This document shows, piece after piece, positions 61,269 through 64,000 of a stretch of DNA of 64,000 nt. The notes below the pieces were generated by a model. The model made no database searches. It had not been told where the DNA came from and saw only the letters and a list, made by a program, of their open reading frames with translations. This DNA is from Alkaliphilus serpentinus. Its GTDB lineage: Bacteria; Bacillota; Clostridia; Peptostreptococcales; Natronincolaceae. The stretch covers positions 1 through 64,000 of the forward strand of contig NZ_WBZB01000010.1 in NCBI RefSeq assembly GCF_009017255.1, given 5' to 3'. Position 1 is the stretch's first letter; the number at the start of each line of letters is the position of its first letter. The position numbers were made by a program, and so were the translations under genes.

Positions 61269-62654
61269 CTACTTTCCAATACAAAAATTTGCGAATATAT
61301 GGTCAATCAAGTCTTCTCCTACTGTATCACCGGTTATTTCTCCTAAATAGTCCCAGGTATTTTTAAAATCCACCTCTATAAAATCCATAGCAAGCTTTTT
61401 ATTAATAGCTTCTATTCCCTCTTCCAAACTAATGATAGCCCTTTCTAGAGCATTTTTATGTCTAATATTTGTAACCATAATATGATCCTTGGTTTTTATA
61501 TCACCCTTATAAACCATATCTACTAAGGTATCCTCTAATTCTGATAATCCCGTCTTTTCCATTAAGGAAATCTTAATGACATTTTTTTCGCCTAAAATAT
61601 CATACACTTTACTTAAATCCAATATCTGAGGTAAATCTGTTTTGTTTACAAGGACTATAGCTTTTTTAATCTTAATCATTTCCATGATTTCAATATCCTC
61701 TTGAGTTAGCTCCCTTGAAGAATCCAACATAAATATTACTAAATCTGCTTTATTAAAGAATTCCTTAGACTTATCTACACCAATTTTTTCTACGATGTCA
61801 TCTGTATCACGAATTCCAGCAGTATCCACTAATCTAATTGGAATACCCTTTATATTCAGTTGCTCTTCAATAATATCTCTAGTGGTTCCAGGGATTTCTG
61901 TAACAATGGCTCTAGACTCCTTTAATAATGCATTTAATAGTGAGGATTTGCCAACATTGGGTTTTCCTATAATAACGGTATTTAAGCCCTCTCTAAGTAT
62001 TTTACCTGTTTCCGCTGTTTCATGCAGCTTAATCATCTTCTCCTTAACAGCTTTACTTCCCTCTAAAAGATAATCTAAGGTTACTTCATCTACATCTTCT
62101 TCGGAAAAATCAATAGAAACCTCAATATGGGCCAAAAGCTGTAATATTTCATTTCTAATACCTTCTACCTCTTTAGACAAGGATCCCTCCAATTGATCTA
62201 GGGCAACTCCAAATCCTGTATCAGTTTTAGCACTAATTAAGTCCATTACTGCCTCTGCTTGGGCTAGATCTATCCTTCCGTTCAAAAATGCCCTTTTAGT
62301 AAACTCTCCAGCCTCTGCCATTCTAGCTCCCATTCTTAATATCAATTGTAGAATTCTTTTTACAGGTATAATTCCACCGTGACAATTAACTTCAACTATA
62401 TCCTCTCTGGTATAAGTATAGGGTGCCCTCATGTATACTACCAAAACCTCATCTATTACTTCTTGGGTTTTAGGATCCACAATGTGTCCATAGACAAGCC
62501 TCCTGATATCAGCTTCCTTCAGCTTTTTACCCGATTTACTTTTAAATATTCCATTAGCAATTTCTATTGCATCGTTACCACTAATTCGTATAATTCCCAC
62601 TCCAGCCTCACCTGGTGCAGTAGCAATAGCTGCTATTGTATCGTCTATGAACAT
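61269..62654 (-). CDS. mnmE: tRNA modification GTPase MnmE
   Basis: 461-aa GTPase partner of MnmG. N-terminal folate-binding domain (IAAIATAPGEAGVGIIRISG, 7-26), central helical part, and the G domain with P-loop GKPNVGKSSLLNALL (about 229-243), PGTTRDIIEE, DTAGIRDT (G3), NKTD (G4) and the C-terminal FCIGK cysteine tail. It is the first gene of its operon; the start follows GAGGTGATTT. Confidence 0.97.
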   Translation of the reverse strand: MFIDDTIAAIATAPGEAGVGIIRISGNDAIEIANGIFKSKSGKKLKEADIRRLVYGHIVDPKTQEVIDEVLVVYMRAPYTYTREDIVEVNCHGGIIPVKRILQLILRMGARMAEAGEFTKRAFLNGRIDLAQAEAVMDLISAKTDTGFGVALDQLEGSLSKEVEGIRNEILQLLAHIEVSIDFSEEDVDEVTLDYLLEGSKAVKEKMIKLHETAETGKILREGLNTVIIGKPNVGKSSLLNALLKESRAIVTEIPGTTRDIIEEQLNIKGIPIRLVDTAGIRDTDDIVEKIGVDKSKEFFNKADLVIFMLDSSRELTQEDIEIMEMIKIKKAIVLVNKTDLPQILDLSKVYDILGEKNVIKISLMEKTGLSELEDTLVDMVYKGDIKTKDHIMVTNIRHKNALERAIISLEEGIEAINKKLAMDFIEVDFKNTWDYLGEITGDTVGEDLIDHIFANFCIGK

Positions 62655-62785
62655 AAAATCACCTCTTCAATTTATTAATTATCTAGGTTTAAAACATTTT
62701 ACCATATTTGTATTATACCAAATTTCAAAAATACAATAAGTTAAACCCTTATCAAATCTATTTAAAGAAAATATTTATATTTACA

Positions 62786-62812
62786 ATAAAAAGCCCAGCT
62801 TTTATACTGGGC
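62786..62812 (-). terminator. Terminator of yidC-jag
   Basis: GCCCAG/CTGGGC stem with an 8-nt loop followed on the minus strand by TTTTTATT, directly after jag. Confidence 0.82.
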
Positions 62813-62818
62813 AATTGG

Positions 62819-63439
62819 TTACTTCTTTAAAGCGACTACAACCTTTCTAAAGGGTTCATCTCCCTCACTATAGGTCTGTACATAAGGATTATTTTGTAGA
62901 GCTGCATGAATGATTCTTCTTTCATAAGGGTTCATCGGCTCTAGTACCATGGTCTTTCCTAGCTTCTTCACTTTTCTTGCCATTTTATTAGCCAATCTAA
63001 TAAGGGTTTCTTCTCTTTTTTCTCTGTAGTTCTCAGTGTCGATAAATACCTTTAAATAGTTTTCTCGATCTTTATTTACCACTAAGCTTAACAGGTATTG
63101 TAGTGAATCTAAGGTTTGACCCCTTCTCCCTATGACTACACCCATATTAGGCCCTTCTAGAGATACATTTAAATTATTACCCTTAAGCTGTACATCTATG
63201 CTTACCTCTAAATCCATAGCATTGAATACATCCTTTAAAAATACCTTAGCATCCCCCTCTGGATCGTCCACTACAGAAAGCTTTACTCGTGCCATCTTAG
63301 AGCCTATCAATCCTAAAAATCCCTTATTGGGCTTTTCTAAAATTTCAATTTTAACTTGTTCCTTTGTCTTCTTTAGTTCCTCTAAGCCGAGAGAAATAGC
63401 TTCTTCTACGGTTCTACCAGTCATTTCGATTATATTCAT
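62819..63439 (-). CDS. jag: RNA-binding protein Jag/KhpB
   Basis: 206-aa protein with an N-terminal Jag-N domain (EMTGRTVEEAISLGLEEL ... EKPNKGFLGLIGSKMARV, 5-55), a type-II KH domain (VVIGRRGQTLDSLQYLLSLVVN, about 102-123) and a C-terminal R3H domain (RKVKKLGKTMVLEPMNPYERRIIHAAL). It binds RNA as partner of KhpA and influences cell division. It follows yidC with 1 nt between. Confidence 0.94.
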   Translation of the reverse strand: MNIIEMTGRTVEEAISLGLEELKKTKEQVKIEILEKPNKGFLGLIGSKMARVKLSVVDDPEGDAKVFLKDVFNAMDLEVSIDVQLKGNNLNVSLEGPNMGVVIGRRGQTLDSLQYLLSLVVNKDRENYLKVFIDTENYREKREETLIRLANKMARKVKKLGKTMVLEPMNPYERRIIHAALQNNPYVQTYSEGDEPFRKVVVALKK

Positions 63440-63440
63440 A

Positions 63441-64000
63441 TTAGTTTGAACCCTCCTTTAGCTTTGCATAGGGTTTTGTAATCAATATTTGTTGAACTGC
63501 TTGGAATAAACTACTTACTACCCAATAAATTACTACACCAGCTGGAAATCCTCCTCCTGGAAAAAATACTCCCTTTGACATGGCGAATATCATTACTGGG
63601 AAGAAATAGGTCATCATTTTCTGTGACTGATCTGTTTTATTGGCAGACATGGTAATACTTGATAAGTAAGTGGTTAATCCAGCTAATATAGGTAAAATCC
63701 ATGGATCCACCTGATTTAAATTAGATAACCATAAAAAGCTTGTATCTATTTGTGCATAAGCTTCAGGTGATCCAAATACATATGCTCCTGGATCTCTTAG
63801 TGCTGCAAACAATCCTATAATAATTGGAAATTGTATTAATAAGGGTAGACATCCACCTAAGGGATTAGCCTTATGTTCCTTATACAACTCCATTGTTTTA
63901 ATATTTAGCTTTTCCTTATCATTTTTATATTTCTCTTGCAGCTCTTTAAGTTTTGGCTGCAGTTCTTGTATTACCTTCATAGACCTCATTTGCTTTAAGG
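63441..64000 (-). CDS. yidC: Membrane insertase YidC/SpoIIIJ (5' end beyond window)
   Basis: C-terminal 186 codons visible; the reading frame is open to the window edge, so an ATG at 63989 is not the true start. LKQMRSMKVIQELQPKLKEL and YKNDKEKLNIKTMELYKEH form the cytoplasmic loop, followed by NPLGGCLPLLIQFPIIIGLF (second helix), DTSFLWLSNL, SSITMSANKTDQSQKMMTYF and the last helices GVVIYWVVSSLFQAVQQILI. The Oxa1/YidC family inserts membrane proteins. rpmH, rnpA and dnaA are expected just beyond. Followed by jag. Confidence 0.96.
   Translation of the reverse strand, partial: LKQMRSMKVIQELQPKLKELQEKYKNDKEKLNIKTMELYKEHKANPLGGCLPLLIQFPIIIGLFAALRDPGAYVFGSPEAYAQIDTSFLWLSNLNQVDPWILPILAGLTTYLSSITMSANKTDQSQKMMTYFFPVMIFAMSKGVFFPGGGFPAGVVIYWVVSSLFQAVQQILITKPYAKLKEGSN

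Noticed and set aside
1-64000. CRISPR arrays, rRNA genes, prophage, complete transposase genes
   Set aside because: No regularly spaced repeats, no rRNA-like stretches and no transposase or integrase frames were seen anywhere in the window.

Overview
The window is a low-GC, spore-forming anaerobic Firmicute chromosome (class Clostridia; an Alkaliphilus/Natronincola-like genome fits, by inference). The evidence is an oxygen-sensitive electron-bifurcating [FeFe] hydrogenase operon, sporulation-associated genes (yyaC, bofA, DUF1540), a predicted selenoprotein, WalRK with YycHI, and the conserved origin-proximal order yidC-jag-mnmE-mnmG-rsmG-noc-soj-spo0J at the right end. oriC/dnaA should lie a few kb beyond position 64000. 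Most genes are on the minus strand.

Layout. 1-245: a hairpin-rich element on the minus strand, possibly an IscB/HEARO-type omega RNA at the edge of a mobile element. 275-4659: hydrogenase operon (NuoE-like, thioredoxin-like ferredoxin, NuoF-like, HydA). 5084-6127: Old Yellow Enzyme. 6311-14131: accessory region inserted at the 3' end of rlmH. 14111-24219: rlmH, small CxxH/CxxC protein, htrA, yycJ, murA, yycI, yycH, walK, walR. 24380-30084: four exported or surface proteases. 30292-32895: primosomal dnaD and dnaC/I-like genes, tRNA-Glu, tRNA-Lys and a UGA-containing small redox gene. 32961-33150: DnaA-box cluster. 33117-42714: GNAT, dnaB, rplI, gdpP, yybS, MazG-like, FUSC exporter, bofA, DUF2508, phoH. 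42866-46000: Noc site, cupin/Crp divergon, DUF1540, ArsR-permease pair. 46393-64000: recR, ybaB, dnaX, cvpA, a propeller-like protein, yyaC, ykuS, dgk, DUF4446, cysteine desulfurase, two parS sites, spo0J, soj, noc, rsmG, mnmG, mnmE, jag and partial yidC.

Main discovery. The last codons and stop of rlmH are repeated, in direct orientation, at about 7644-7700 and 6311-6364. Each distal copy is preceded (reading from rlmH) by an inverted arm. The outer ends of the larger segment (7686-7699 and 14100-14113) are an exact 14-bp inverted repeat. This is the architecture of staphylococcal cassette chromosome (SCC) attachment sites, which also use the rlmH 3' end. The region therefore looks like two tandem SCC-like cassettes (about 6.4 kb and 1.3 kb) in a clostridial genome, with no ccr recombinase in either. 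Cargo is Fe-S reductase-like proteins, TetR-controlled units with readable operators, an SRPBCC protein, a flavin-binding protein and repeated DUF4489-like proteins.

Other points: an in-frame UGA with a downstream hairpin in a DUF1858-type protein; a cluster of five DnaA boxes 0.8 kb from dnaB; an exact Noc-binding palindrome to go with noc; and two exact parS sites to go with spo0J. Start codons were reassigned where a ribosome-binding site contradicted the longest reading frame.
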